Origin: Flavobacterium sp. SLB02
GTDB lineage: Bacteria > Bacteroidota > Bacteroidia > Flavobacteriales > Flavobacteriaceae
Direction: 5' to 3'
DNA length: 64,000 nt
NCBI RefSeq assembly: GCF_009664855.1
Contig: NZ_CP045928.1
Span: forward strand, 2,697,755 to 2,761,754
Each line of letters starts with the position of its first letter. Position 1 is the first letter of the stretch. The notes below the pieces were generated by a model. The model saw nothing but the letters and a program-made list of their open reading frames with translations. It had not been told where the DNA came from and ran no database searches. Position numbers and translations under genes: made by a program. Positions 55,618 to 63,988 of this stretch are shown piece by piece.

Positions 55618-55830
55618 ATGGGAAGTTTAATCACCGTAAAAGGAAAAAAACAAGAAGCACTCTATACAACTACAGTAAACAGATTGGCATTAGATGATGA
55701 ACTCTGCATTTATGCAATAGCCGATTTCTCTGCAAAAAATGGCGTTCGCTACCCCAGTTGCGAAATCAGGCAAAAGGTAGACATCAGCGGGTTCAATGCC
55801 ATCAATCTTGATGAGTTGGCAAAAAACTAG
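55618..55830 (+). CDS. Small hypothetical protein of the DUF2589 operon
   Basis: A 70-residue protein (MGSLITVKGKKQEALYTTTV..) with alternating short strands and no signal peptide or known motif. It lies 102 bp after the preceding gene and 22 bp before the TolC-like gene, all on one strand. The codon use resembles its neighbours. Function unknown. Confidence 0.55.
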   Translation: MGSLITVKGKKQEALYTTTVNRLALDDELCIYAIADFSAKNGVRYPSCEIRQKVDISGFNAINLDELAKN

Positions 55831-55852
55831 ATCTCATTTAAAATCATTTATC

Positions 55853-57094
55853 ATGAAAAAACAGATTGCATTAATTTGCCTGGTCCTGTTATGCCTTGTT
55901 CCAAAATTAATGGCTCAAAAGGTATGGACACTTAAAGAATGTATTGCTTATGGCAGGAAACGTAGTTTTAAGGCCGAAGAAAATACAATACTAAATGCGA
56001 CTTATGCAGAAGATAAAAAAAATATTGAAGCCTTATATCTTCCGCAATTCAATGCTGTACTCAATCCTTATTATACAAAAGGCCCGGGAGGTTATTTATG
56101 GCAATCCGGTTTTGGATTAGAAGCCAATGCTATTATTTATTCAGGATCCAAAAAAAAATATGAACTTGAAAAAGCCGATATGATAGTCGTACAAAGTGAA
56201 TATAATATTGCCAGTGCCCAAAATGATATCGAACTGCAGGTTATGTATGCTTATACAGATGCACTTTCTAAAAAAGAACAATTTCTGGTTGGTGTTCGAT
56301 TTTATCATAAAGCACTACAATTGCGCTATGAGCTTTCTCAAAAAAAGATCTTTACCCTTACAGATAAAACTTTTTTTGATGCAATACTACAACAAGATCG
56401 GCAGGAAATTGAATCCTTAAGTCTGCAATACGAACTGGCATTATTAAAAATCAAACAGCTCATTAACCTGGACAGCACACCTGATTTTGATATCGAAGAA
56501 ATTCCGCCTTTTGCCCCTGCTTACAAAATGCTTACAGAAGCATTTCCTAAAGCAATTCTGGCAGATCCCGGAATAAGCAGTAACAAGTTAGAAGTTGCAA
56601 TTGCGGCAAAGAATATAGCTATTGCAAAAACTTTTCTTTCACCTACCATAAGTTTTCAGGGAAGTTCTTTTTATGCTTTCAATAATAACAATAATTTGTC
56701 TGGAATTCAGAACTATTTAGGCTTGCGTGTTGCTGTTGCTGTATTGAATTTAAAAGGGCAAAATGCCAATATCGAACGCGCTGTTATCAATTTTAATTAC
56801 CAAAAAACGCAGCTCGAAAATCAGAAAAAGACTTTATTCAATACCGTGGTTTTTATTATAAATGAATTGACAAATAAAGAAGCTGTCTATCAAAATATGC
56901 TCATTACCCTTGATAAAACCACGCTTTTATTAAGCGAAAGCAAAAAAAATTTAGAAGCAGGAAACTCTACTTACGAATCGTATTTACTGCTCCGAAACTG
57001 GAACAGACAAAATGCGCTGCAAGCTGTTGTACTAAAATACGACACTATAACTCAGGGAAAACTGCTGGACTTTTATACAGGATCAACTTTATAA
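55853..57094 (+). CDS. TolC family outer membrane protein
   Basis: About 413 residues. The ATG at 55853 gives a signal peptide (MKKQIALICLVLLCLVPKLMAQ), preferred to the upstream in-frame ATG at 55796 inside the previous gene. The mature part has the alpha-barrel/beta-barrel pattern of outer membrane efflux proteins: VWTLKECIAYGRKRSFKAEE, QFNAVLNPYYTKG, a second-half repeat (LEVAIAAKNIAIAKTFLSPTISFQGSSFY) and a long helical tail. No membrane-fusion protein or inner-membrane pump gene adjoins it, so it would pair with the membrane protein that follows or with a distant system. Confidence 0.85.
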   Translation: MKKQIALICLVLLCLVPKLMAQKVWTLKECIAYGRKRSFKAEENTILNATYAEDKKNIEALYLPQFNAVLNPYYTKGPGGYLWQSGFGLEANAIIYSGSKKKYELEKADMIVVQSEYNIASAQNDIELQVMYAYTDALSKKEQFLVGVRFYHKALQLRYELSQKKIFTLTDKTFFDAILQQDRQEIESLSLQYELALLKIKQLINLDSTPDFDIEEIPPFAPAYKMLTEAFPKAILADPGISSNKLEVAIAAKNIAIAKTFLSPTISFQGSSFYAFNNNNNLSGIQNYLGLRVAVAVLNLKGQNANIERAVINFNYQKTQLENQKKTLFNTVVFIINELTNKEAVYQNMLITLDKTTLLLSESKKNLEAGNSTYESYLLLRNWNRQNALQAVVLKYDTITQGKLLDFYTGSTL

Positions 57095-57112
57095 CGACTA
57101 AAACGAAAAATT

Positions 57113-57931
57113 ATGAATGCAATATTTGATAAACTAAAAAATCGTTCTCCTAATACTTCAGAAATTCCTGAACCACCAATAGAGAATGCTCCTCAAGAGA
57201 TCGTAATTGTAAAACCTATAGAAGAAGATGCTTTTATTCCGGCTGAAGTGAAACCTTTACCCCTTACTACTGATACCAAAACAGCTTTTGAAACCCTGAT
57301 CGAAAAAGAGATTGAAACCATGCTGCAATTCATCATTCGAAAAGGAAAAAAAATAGCAGCTGAAATAGGCTCATTGTCCGAAACCAAAAAGCTATCCCAT
57401 AAAATAGTTTTGAACGAAATGCTCAGAGAAACCATACATCCGGTAACACCAAAAAGTATTGATTATGTCAATCAATATCGCGATAAATCGAATTCGAGGG
57501 TGGTATTATTAAGAATAAAAATAGTACGCCAATTTACTCTAATTGCGACAATTAGTGTTCTCCTGACCGTTTTAGGATATGGCTTAATTGAATCCGACAT
57601 TTTTACAGGTAAATACACCTTTACAGATATTGCTTTATTCATTATAAATCAGCTTTATATAGTGGCTACAGCATTTTTGGGGGTAATGTTATACTTCTTT
57701 CCAAAGCTCATCAAACAATTAGACGGAAGCACTTTAACAGCACATAAAATTCCGTTTTACTGGATGGCCATTTTACTTGGCAGTCTAAGCGCGATATTAT
57801 TGATCAACACAAAAGTATTTGCCCCGTATCTTATAGATGATACCCTCCTCCACAACCTTTTTATTGCGTTAGCTTGTGGTTTTGTGGCCGATATTCTCTA
57901 TGGCAACATTCAGGCAATTGCACAACTATAG
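57113..57931 (+). CDS. Four-helix membrane protein of unknown function
   Basis: A 272-residue protein with an acidic, Pro-rich N-terminal cytoplasmic region (about 1-60), a helical region (about 60-135), and four predicted membrane helices (about 140-160, 175-197, 208-228, 240-264). No catalytic motif or transporter signature is recognised. It follows the TolC-like gene by 18 bp and may be its inner-membrane partner, which is inference from order only. Confidence 0.6.
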   Translation: MNAIFDKLKNRSPNTSEIPEPPIENAPQEIVIVKPIEEDAFIPAEVKPLPLTTDTKTAFETLIEKEIETMLQFIIRKGKKIAAEIGSLSETKKLSHKIVLNEMLRETIHPVTPKSIDYVNQYRDKSNSRVVLLRIKIVRQFTLIATISVLLTVLGYGLIESDIFTGKYTFTDIALFIINQLYIVATAFLGVMLYFFPKLIKQLDGSTLTAHKIPFYWMAILLGSLSAILLINTKVFAPYLIDDTLLHNLFIALACGFVADILYGNIQAIAQL

Positions 57932-57991
57932 CTTCAGCCAAATCGGGTTTCGAAGCCTAAGATCTAATTTTTAATCACAAAAACTACAATC

Positions 57992-59098
57992 ATGAAAAAA
58001 CTATTTTTATGGTATTCAGGAACGGATACCACAGCCGAAAGTATGCGTAATTTTTTTAATATCACAGAAACAGATACTATTAAAGTTGAATACATAAATG
58101 GTCTGGGAACAGAGGGAAACATCTCTAAAACCAATACATTGCAAAATAATGATGCAGCAAATGAACCTGGGCTCATTAATAAATTTACTAATTATATTTA
58201 CAAACTATATACTAGAGCCAAAGGAGCACAAGAGCATGATCAAGTGGCTCAAATTGAACATTTTTTTAAAATTACAGAAAATACAAATTCTGATGAAGAA
58301 GTCGAACTCATCATTGGCGGTCATAGTCGCGGTGCTGCTGTTGGTATCCTGGGACTTATCGCATCCTTATACGAAACGTGTAGGCTTAGTTCATTCGAAA
58401 ACAGTTCAATAAAAAAAATTACATTCATTGCTGTTGATCCTGTTCCGGGTTCGTCAAAAGTTCTAGGCTCATCGGCTTTAGGTTCAAAAAACGATCTATT
58501 GGGTTTTGAAACAATAGGAGGCGAAAATAAAATTAAAACGGCATTGGATTTTATTGCAACTCGCAGCAAAAAACCAAACTTATTCAAAGTAATCTATTAT
58601 CCAGCCCGGTTTGATATGAGAAACGAATTCAAAGCTGATCAATATTGGCTTGACTTTTATGAAAACCAATGCAAGAATTTAAACATTGTGAATCCTAAAA
58701 ATGACAAACCTGTCATTGAAACTAAATTTTATATAGGTGGATTTAGGCATTCGGCAATGGTCAATAAAACTGAAGAAATTAGTGAACTATACGATGAAAT
58801 CAATTGTCCTACCAATTTATTGAAAGAAATCGTATATCACGAACTAGAAATTTCCAATAGTGATCTTAATGCAATTCAGGAAGGCATTATAAAAACAGAA
58901 AATGATGTATTGGCTTTGGTTTCAAATATCAAAAACTTAAAATTAACAGAAAGAACCACAAAGGATTCATATCCATTAGAAATTAAGGCTGAAAAAATTC
59001 TTTATTCCGGAGAATCTCTAGAACAAATTATTAGAAATCGTGCAAAAAACAATTCCGCTAAAATTAATAAAAAGAACAACAGGTATTTAGGCCTATAA
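57992..59098 (+). CDS. Lipase-like alpha/beta hydrolase
   Basis: A 368-residue protein whose GGHSRGAAVG motif has the nucleophilic-elbow GxSxG serine, followed by FIAVDPVPGS (candidate catalytic Asp) and IGGFRHSAM (candidate His), as in GxSxG lipases of the DUF2235/Tle1 kind. No signal peptide is seen. It is the last gene before a terminator in the DUF2589 operon. The T6SS link of Tle proteins does not apply directly, since no T6SS gene is nearby; a cell-envelope or effector role is speculation. Confidence 0.6.
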   Translation: MKKLFLWYSGTDTTAESMRNFFNITETDTIKVEYINGLGTEGNISKTNTLQNNDAANEPGLINKFTNYIYKLYTRAKGAQEHDQVAQIEHFFKITENTNSDEEVELIIGGHSRGAAVGILGLIASLYETCRLSSFENSSIKKITFIAVDPVPGSSKVLGSSALGSKNDLLGFETIGGENKIKTALDFIATRSKKPNLFKVIYYPARFDMRNEFKADQYWLDFYENQCKNLNIVNPKNDKPVIETKFYIGGFRHSAMVNKTEEISELYDEINCPTNLLKEIVYHELEISNSDLNAIQEGIIKTENDVLALVSNIKNLKLTERTTKDSYPLEIKAEKILYSGESLEQIIRNRAKNNSAKINKKNNRYLGL

Positions 59099-59106
59099 AG
59101 TTTATC

Positions 59107-59143
59107 AAAAATATCCCTATCCTACCCTTTTAGGGATATTTTT
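59107..59143 (+). terminator. Terminator of the DUF2589 operon
   Basis: AAAAATATCCCTA / TAGGGATATTTTT with an 11-base loop and a T-rich tail. It separates the operon from the decarboxylase-channel pair. Confidence 0.85.
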
Positions 59144-59171
59144 CTTTTTAAGATCAAAACCCCATATTCTC

Positions 59172-60452
59172 ATGAAAAAGAATCGCAACCATTTACCAGA
59201 TACCTTTCCCGAAAAAGGAAACAAAGCAGCAAAAGTTTACAACGCGATTTGCTCAGAACTTGCTATGGATGGAGACGTGCATCTGGATCTGGGCAGTTTT
59301 AGTACTACCAAAATGCATCCCTATGCAAATAAATTGATTACAGAACAATTAGGAAAAAATTTTATCGATTATGGCGAATACGCGCAAAGCAAAAAAATCC
59401 ATGATAGAATCGTTGCCTTACTTTCAGGATTGCTAAATGTACCGGATCCTCATTCAATAAAAGGAACTTCTACTTTGGGATCTTCAGAAGCGATACATCT
59501 GGCCCTGCTTTCGCATAAATGGAATTGGAAAAAAAGACAACAATCCTTACAGCTCGATACAACCAAACCCAATATCGTTTACAGCAGCAATGCCCATGTT
59601 TGCTGGGACAAATTTGCATTGTATTTTGATGTTGAACCCAGAAAAATTGCCATTTCTTCTTTCCATCAATATCCTTTAGAAGAAATTATAAAAAACATAG
59701 ACCAAAATACCATTTGCGTAGGCGCCATTGCAGGAAACACCTATACCGGCAGTATTGATCCTATCGAAGAACTTAATAACAAAATCCTCGAAATCAATTC
59801 CACAAACAATTGGGATGTTGGTATTCATGTAGATGCGGCCATTGGCGGCTTTGTGCTTCCGTTTCTAAAAGAACAAAACCTGCAATGGGATTTCCGTTTG
59901 CCTTTGGTTCGAAGCATCAATCTGTCCGGACATAAATTCGGGTTGGTATATCCCGGAATTGGCTGGCTGCTTTTTAGAGATGCTTTCTTTTTACCCAAAG
60001 AACTCATTTTTCCCTCGCATTATCTTGGTAAACCTATAGACACCTACACCCTAAATTATTCTAAAGGAGCTTCGATGATTCTGGCGCAATATTTTTCGAT
60101 ACTTCAAAACGGAATTTCCGGCTATAAAAAAATAATAAACCGTTGCTGCAAAACAGCCCAAATTATCAGAGACCGACTCAAAGAATCCAATTATTTCGAA
60201 ATAATAGACGAAGGCCAGTTACCAATTGTAGTATTCAAATTAAACACTACAAATGCAATCGACCTATACGGGTTTCAATCGCAGCTAAGAGCCAGAAACT
60301 GGATGCTTCCCGTTTATAACGCACCCGGAAATTTCGAACCCAATAAACTCATGCGAATTGTTGTAAAAGAGAATTTCGATACTACAATGGTAACACTGTT
60401 ATGCGATGATCTTATTGCTATTTATCAAAACTTAAACCATTATCGTTTATGA
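59172..60452 (+). CDS. Glutamate-decarboxylase-family PLP enzyme
   Basis: A 426-residue group II PLP decarboxylase close to E. coli GadB in its core: NFIDYGEY (64-70), GSSEA (Ser104, Ser105 for PLP phosphate), WDKFALYFDVE, NTYTGS (Thr190), HVDAAIGGF (Asp221 for the pyridine N), WDFRLPLVRSI and SGHKFGL with the PLP lysine at 255. GadB Gln163, which packs on the cofactor, is replaced by His142, as in other group II enzymes. The expected product of glutamate decarboxylation is GABA; another amino acid substrate cannot be excluded. The stop codon overlaps the start of the ion-channel gene by 4 bp (ATGA). Confidence 0.87.
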   Translation: MKKNRNHLPDTFPEKGNKAAKVYNAICSELAMDGDVHLDLGSFSTTKMHPYANKLITEQLGKNFIDYGEYAQSKKIHDRIVALLSGLLNVPDPHSIKGTSTLGSSEAIHLALLSHKWNWKKRQQSLQLDTTKPNIVYSSNAHVCWDKFALYFDVEPRKIAISSFHQYPLEEIIKNIDQNTICVGAIAGNTYTGSIDPIEELNNKILEINSTNNWDVGIHVDAAIGGFVLPFLKEQNLQWDFRLPLVRSINLSGHKFGLVYPGIGWLLFRDAFFLPKELIFPSHYLGKPIDTYTLNYSKGASMILAQYFSILQNGISGYKKIINRCCKTAQIIRDRLKESNYFEIIDEGQLPIVVFKLNTTNAIDLYGFQSQLRARNWMLPVYNAPGNFEPNKLMRIVVKENFDTTMVTLLCDDLIAIYQNLNHYRL

Positions 60453-61480
60453 AAAAGTTTTACTATTCAATGCTATTTTTTTTAGCCACCACATATTCTC
60501 TAAAGGCAAATTTGTACAAAGAAAACCCAAAATCCAGCAATCCGTTAGTGGTTACCGTATCCATTCATCTTAATAAAATTTATGATATCAATACCGTAAA
60601 CAAAACCTATATGATCGATGCTTATTTGGTTCTTTCCTGGCGCGAAGCCACAATTTCGGATTTATTTTACCAAAATAATAAAGCCAAAATCATATACGAA
60701 AACGAAGAATTTCCTAAAAACATAATTGTTCCCTCATTCGAATTTATCAATATTCTCGGTAATCGCGAAATCATCAATAAACGATTAATCATCAATCCTG
60801 ATAAAACCCTTATATACAACGAACGTTTTCACGGAAGGTTTACCTCTGTCATGGATTTTCATAAATATCCCCATGATAAACAATGTTTTACCATACAATT
60901 AGAATCATTCTCGATGGAAAAAGAAGACCTCATTTTTACCAATCCGCAGCTTTTTCCAAAAAAACTCGATCCCTCATATATGGAAGAATGGAATATTTTA
61001 GGCCAACGCGATTACGTCAATAAAATGGTTTATAATCACTTAAGCGCCAGCAAAAAAGGAGAAGAATTCTCCAGATGCAATTTTGAAATCTACGCCCAAC
61101 GAAAAATAGAATATTACATCTGGAAAATAATATTACCAATCGCAATCCTGGTTGTCGCATCGTGGTTGGTTTTCTGGGTAAAAGATTTTGCAAATCAGCT
61201 CAATATCTCTTTTACATTGATGCTTACAATGGTAACATTCAATTTTTTTACCTCATCATTATTGCCAACATTGCCCTATAATACGTTTATCGAACTCGTT
61301 ATAATATCCGGCTATATCTCGATTTTCCTGACCTTAATCGCCATAATTTTCAACTACGCCTATTCAAAAAACGATCGTACAACCCTAAAAATAAATAACT
61401 TTTTTCAATTATTTTTTCCTTTACTTTATATTCTTTACATCCTGATTTGCATTTATATAATTTTCTTTAAAAAAAAATAA
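60449..61480 (+). CDS. ELIC-type pentameric ligand-gated ion channel
   Basis: A 343-residue homologue of Cys-loop receptors. Signal peptide (about 1-20), extracellular ligand domain (about 21-222), and helices M1 (223-243), M2 (250-270), M3 (281-303) and M4 (318-339). M2 and flanks (SFTLMLTMVTFNFFTSSLLP) and PSFEFINILG, DFHKYPHDKQCF resemble ELIC of Dickeya. Counterparts of ELIC ligand-site residues Glu77, Glu131, Phe133, Tyr175 and Phe188 appear as Glu98, Glu152, Phe154, Tyr195 and Phe207. The Cys loop has only one Cys (146). ELIC is cation-selective and opened by primary amines including GABA. Coupling to the upstream decarboxylase by an ATGA overlap is striking. Confidence 0.92.
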   Translation: MKKFYYSMLFFLATTYSLKANLYKENPKSSNPLVVTVSIHLNKIYDINTVNKTYMIDAYLVLSWREATISDLFYQNNKAKIIYENEEFPKNIIVPSFEFINILGNREIINKRLIINPDKTLIYNERFHGRFTSVMDFHKYPHDKQCFTIQLESFSMEKEDLIFTNPQLFPKKLDPSYMEEWNILGQRDYVNKMVYNHLSASKKGEEFSRCNFEIYAQRKIEYYIWKIILPIAILVVASWLVFWVKDFANQLNISFTLMLTMVTFNFFTSSLLPTLPYNTFIELVIISGYISIFLTLIAIIFNYAYSKNDRTTLKINNFFQLFFPLLYILYILICIYIIFFKKK

Positions 61481-61560
61481 TCTGGGCTGTAGTGTTTATA
61501 AAAACTGGACTATACAGTTACTTGCCATCTTATTATATTTACGTAAAAATACATCCAAAA

Positions 61561-61991
61561 ATGAAAAACATATCAATACCACAAGCAGGCTTAATTTTAC
61601 GAATAGTGCTAGGAATCACCATGCTTTCAGCCGTTGCAGACCGTTTCGGACTTTGGGGCGCACCAGGTGATCCCGGAGTTGCCTGGGGAAACTGGGAAAA
61701 TTTTATCACCTACGCCCATACCCTAAACCCTTTCGTTAGTAAATCCGTTGCAGGAATATTAGGCGCTTTGGCCACATTCTTCGAAATCGCATTTGGACTC
61801 TCCTTAATCATCGGATTCAAAAAACTAAATATGCCGCTTTAGGAACCGCAGGATTAATGCTCCTTTTCGCGATCACGATGGCAATTTCGGTTTCTGTAAA
61901 AGCACCTTTTGATTATTCTGTGCTTACAAGTGCCGCAGGCGCTTTATTACTTTCTACAATTGGCAGAACTTCTTTTGCGCTTGACAAATAA
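61561..61991 (+). pseudogene. DoxX family gene with a frameshift
   Basis: The frame from the ATG at 61561 encodes a DoxX-like membrane protein (QAGLILRIVLGITMLSAVADRFG, then EIAFGLSLIIGFKK) and stops early at 61842. The next frame continues the family sequence (KYAALGTAGLMLLFAITMAISVSVK to SFALDK, stop at 61989-61991). The break lies in an A6 run (61819-61824); one more A would restore a protein of about 143 residues with four membrane helices. It is either a true frameshift, a phase-variable tract, or a sequence error. Confidence 0.8.
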
Positions 61992-62041
61992 ATAAAAATT
62001 CTGGTTGAATAATTAGAAGCTAATCCAGCCATCCGCTGTAT

Positions 62042-62070
62042 CTTTTGTGGTGAACCCCACCACAAAAGGA
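62042..62070. repeat. Short perfect hairpin
   Basis: CTTTTGTGGTG / CACCACAAAAG with a short loop (AACCC) in the gap after the DoxX gene. It has no T-run. Such GTGGTG hairpins recur between Flavobacterium genes, so it may be a dispersed palindromic element. Otherwise 61992-62258 shows nothing. Confidence 0.45.
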
Positions 62071-62258
62071 TGCCGCTCCTGTCTGGGCTAGGGCACTCAT
62101 TTTCATAAAATATTCTGAGATTTATATCGAGAAATCAAAAAACACACAAAACACTAATAATGAGTATCTTATAAAACACAATAAAGAATCATGTAAAGGA
62201 TTAAAAACCTAAACCTCTAATTTTGAAATAATTAATTATTAACGAAATAAATAAAATT

Positions 62259-62474
62259 ATGAAAACGCTAATCAAATCAAAAATCGCATTTCTTTTTATT
62301 TTAATCGGACTTTCATTTTCCTGCAAGAAAACCGACACCATTCCGGTCGATAATACCTATGTTGACTCTACCGAAACAACAATTGATAGTGTAGACGCTA
62401 CAATAGACACAGCAATTGTACCTACGGATACATCTGCTATAAAAAGAGATTCTATCGCAAACGCAAAAAAATAG
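62259..62474 (+). CDS. Small acidic lipoprotein
   Basis: A 71-residue lipoprotein with lipobox LSFSC (Cys22) and a mature part rich in Thr, Asp and Val with irregular repeats (VDSTETTIDSVDATIDTA), ending in Lys-rich residues. No domain is recognised. A strong terminator follows (62517-62547), which supports a real transcription unit. Confidence 0.65.
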   Translation: MKTLIKSKIAFLFILIGLSFSCKKTDTIPVDNTYVDSTETTIDSVDATIDTAIVPTDTSAIKRDSIANAKK

Positions 62475-62516
62475 ATCATGATCCCATTTTATAAAGGATT
62501 CAGACTATTATTTTAT

Positions 62517-62547
62517 AAAAACTCCATCATAATGATGGAGTTTTTTT
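62517..62547 (+). terminator. Terminator after the small lipoprotein
   Basis: ACTCCATCAT / ATGATGGAGT palindrome preceded by A residues and followed by seven T residues. Confidence 0.85.
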
Positions 62548-62639
62548 GTGTTTTTTAGATTGTGCGTATTTTGCTTTTAATGGCGCACGGATGATATGGA
62601 TTCGCTGTCGCGAAAACGCAGATTTACACGGATTTTTTA

Positions 62640-62790
62640 TTTTACTCATGATAGCTACCCGCAATCTTGTCATCCTGAGGAACGAAGGATCACGCACGGA
62701 ACTCTACAAAGATTGGCGATTTAGTTTGCAGCATTTCTCGTGCAATCTTTCGTTCCTCAAGATGACAAACTATCCGAAAATATTATTATG
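62640..62790. repeat. Inverted repeat related to the 14.5 kb elements
   Basis: GTCATCCTGAGGAACGAAGGA (about 62667-62687) pairs with TCTTTCGTTCCTCAAGATGAC (about 62747-62767). The arms match those at 14500-14600 in sequence and layout. Open frames across it are products of the repeat. The rest of 62791-63147 shows only AT-rich sequence. Confidence 0.65.
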
Positions 62791-63147
62791 AAAACGAGTA
62801 CCCTAGGTACCCGATAGATTCTGCAAAACCTTTTTATTTTTTTTCTTTAAAAAATAAAAAGATTGGAACGGATTGCTTCGCCAATTCACACTTTCAGGCT
62901 CGGGTCCGGGATTAGCTCCTGAAAAAAAAGATTTGGTTTTATCATGGAAATCGAAATGACAAAATTGTGCATAGTTGAAGGAACTCTTAGAAATTTAAAA
63001 ACGAAACGAAACACAATATCTCATTAACTAACAACCTTTTACACTGACACAAATTAAAGACAACTCATTTTTAAGGTATATTTAAGCTCCTAAATTCTTC
63101 CCGAACAAATATCAATTCGTAAATTAGCGCCAACAAAATTTATCCCA

Positions 63148-63984
63148 ATGACAGTACTTACATTTACCTTGATTATGATTCTTGGTGCTTTTTTAGCAGG
63201 TTTTATTGGTTCATTATCAGGCTTGGGTGGCGGAATTATCATAATTCCCCTTTTAACAGTCATTCTTGGCGTTGACATTCATTATGCAATTGGTGCAGCT
63301 TTGGTTTCTGTAATTGCAACTTCCTCAGGTTCAGCCGCAGCTTATGTCAGGGAAGGAATCACGAACATGCGATTGGGAATTTTTCTCGAAATTGCCACAA
63401 CAATCGGAGCCGTTTGCGGAGCTTTACTTTCGACCATCGCTCCTACTTCATTCATAGCCGTATTATTCGGACTTACTTTGATTTTCTCGGCTATAAATTC
63501 ACTTCGAAAAAAAGAAGAACATATTGTTTTAGAATCATCTCCTTTGGCTAAAAAATTACGACTTGAAGGAACTTATCCCACTCATGACGGGCAAGTAGTA
63601 CATTACGGAACCAAAAACGTAGTAGGCGGTTTTGGAATGATGGGAATCGCCGGTATGATGTCAGGTTTGTTAGGTATTGGTTCAGGCGCTTTTAAAGTGA
63701 TTGCCATGGACAATATCATGAGAATTCCTTTTAAAGTTTCTACCACAACCAGTAATTTTATGATGGGTGTTACCGCAATGGCAAGTTCTGTAATCTATAT
63801 CCAGAAAGGATATATCGAACCTGGAATTTGTATGCCGGTCGTTATTGGTGTTTTGTTTGGCGCAATGGCTGGAGCAAAAGTACTTGTAAAAACCAACCCT
63901 AAAAAACTAAGAATCTTTTTTGCGTGCCTGATTTTTGTGCTTGCAGTAAACATGATATACAACGGACTTAATGGAAAAATCTAA
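63148..63984 (+). CDS. TauE/SafE family sulfite exporter-like permease
   Basis: A 278-residue polytopic membrane protein with about eight helices and the two-repeat TauE/SafE motifs: GFIGSLSGLGGGIIIIPLL near the N-terminus and GMMSGLLGIGSGAFKVIAM in the second half, each followed by a conserved substrate-loop proline or lysine. The family exports or imports sulfur oxyanions or organic anions; the substrate is unknown here. The stop at 63984 is followed 4 bp later by the start of another gene at the window edge. Confidence 0.92.
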   Translation: MTVLTFTLIMILGAFLAGFIGSLSGLGGGIIIIPLLTVILGVDIHYAIGAALVSVIATSSGSAAAYVREGITNMRLGIFLEIATTIGAVCGALLSTIAPTSFIAVLFGLTLIFSAINSLRKKEEHIVLESSPLAKKLRLEGTYPTHDGQVVHYGTKNVVGGFGMMGIAGMMSGLLGIGSGAFKVIAMDNIMRIPFKVSTTTSNFMMGVTAMASSVIYIQKGYIEPGICMPVVIGVLFGAMAGAKVLVKTNPKKLRIFFACLIFVLAVNMIYNGLNGKI

Positions 63985-63988
63985 GACA

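Noticed and set aside
57992..59098. Type VI secretion effector (Tle) assignment for the lipase-like protein
   Set aside because: The GxSxG motif alone is too general and no T6SS structural gene is in the window.
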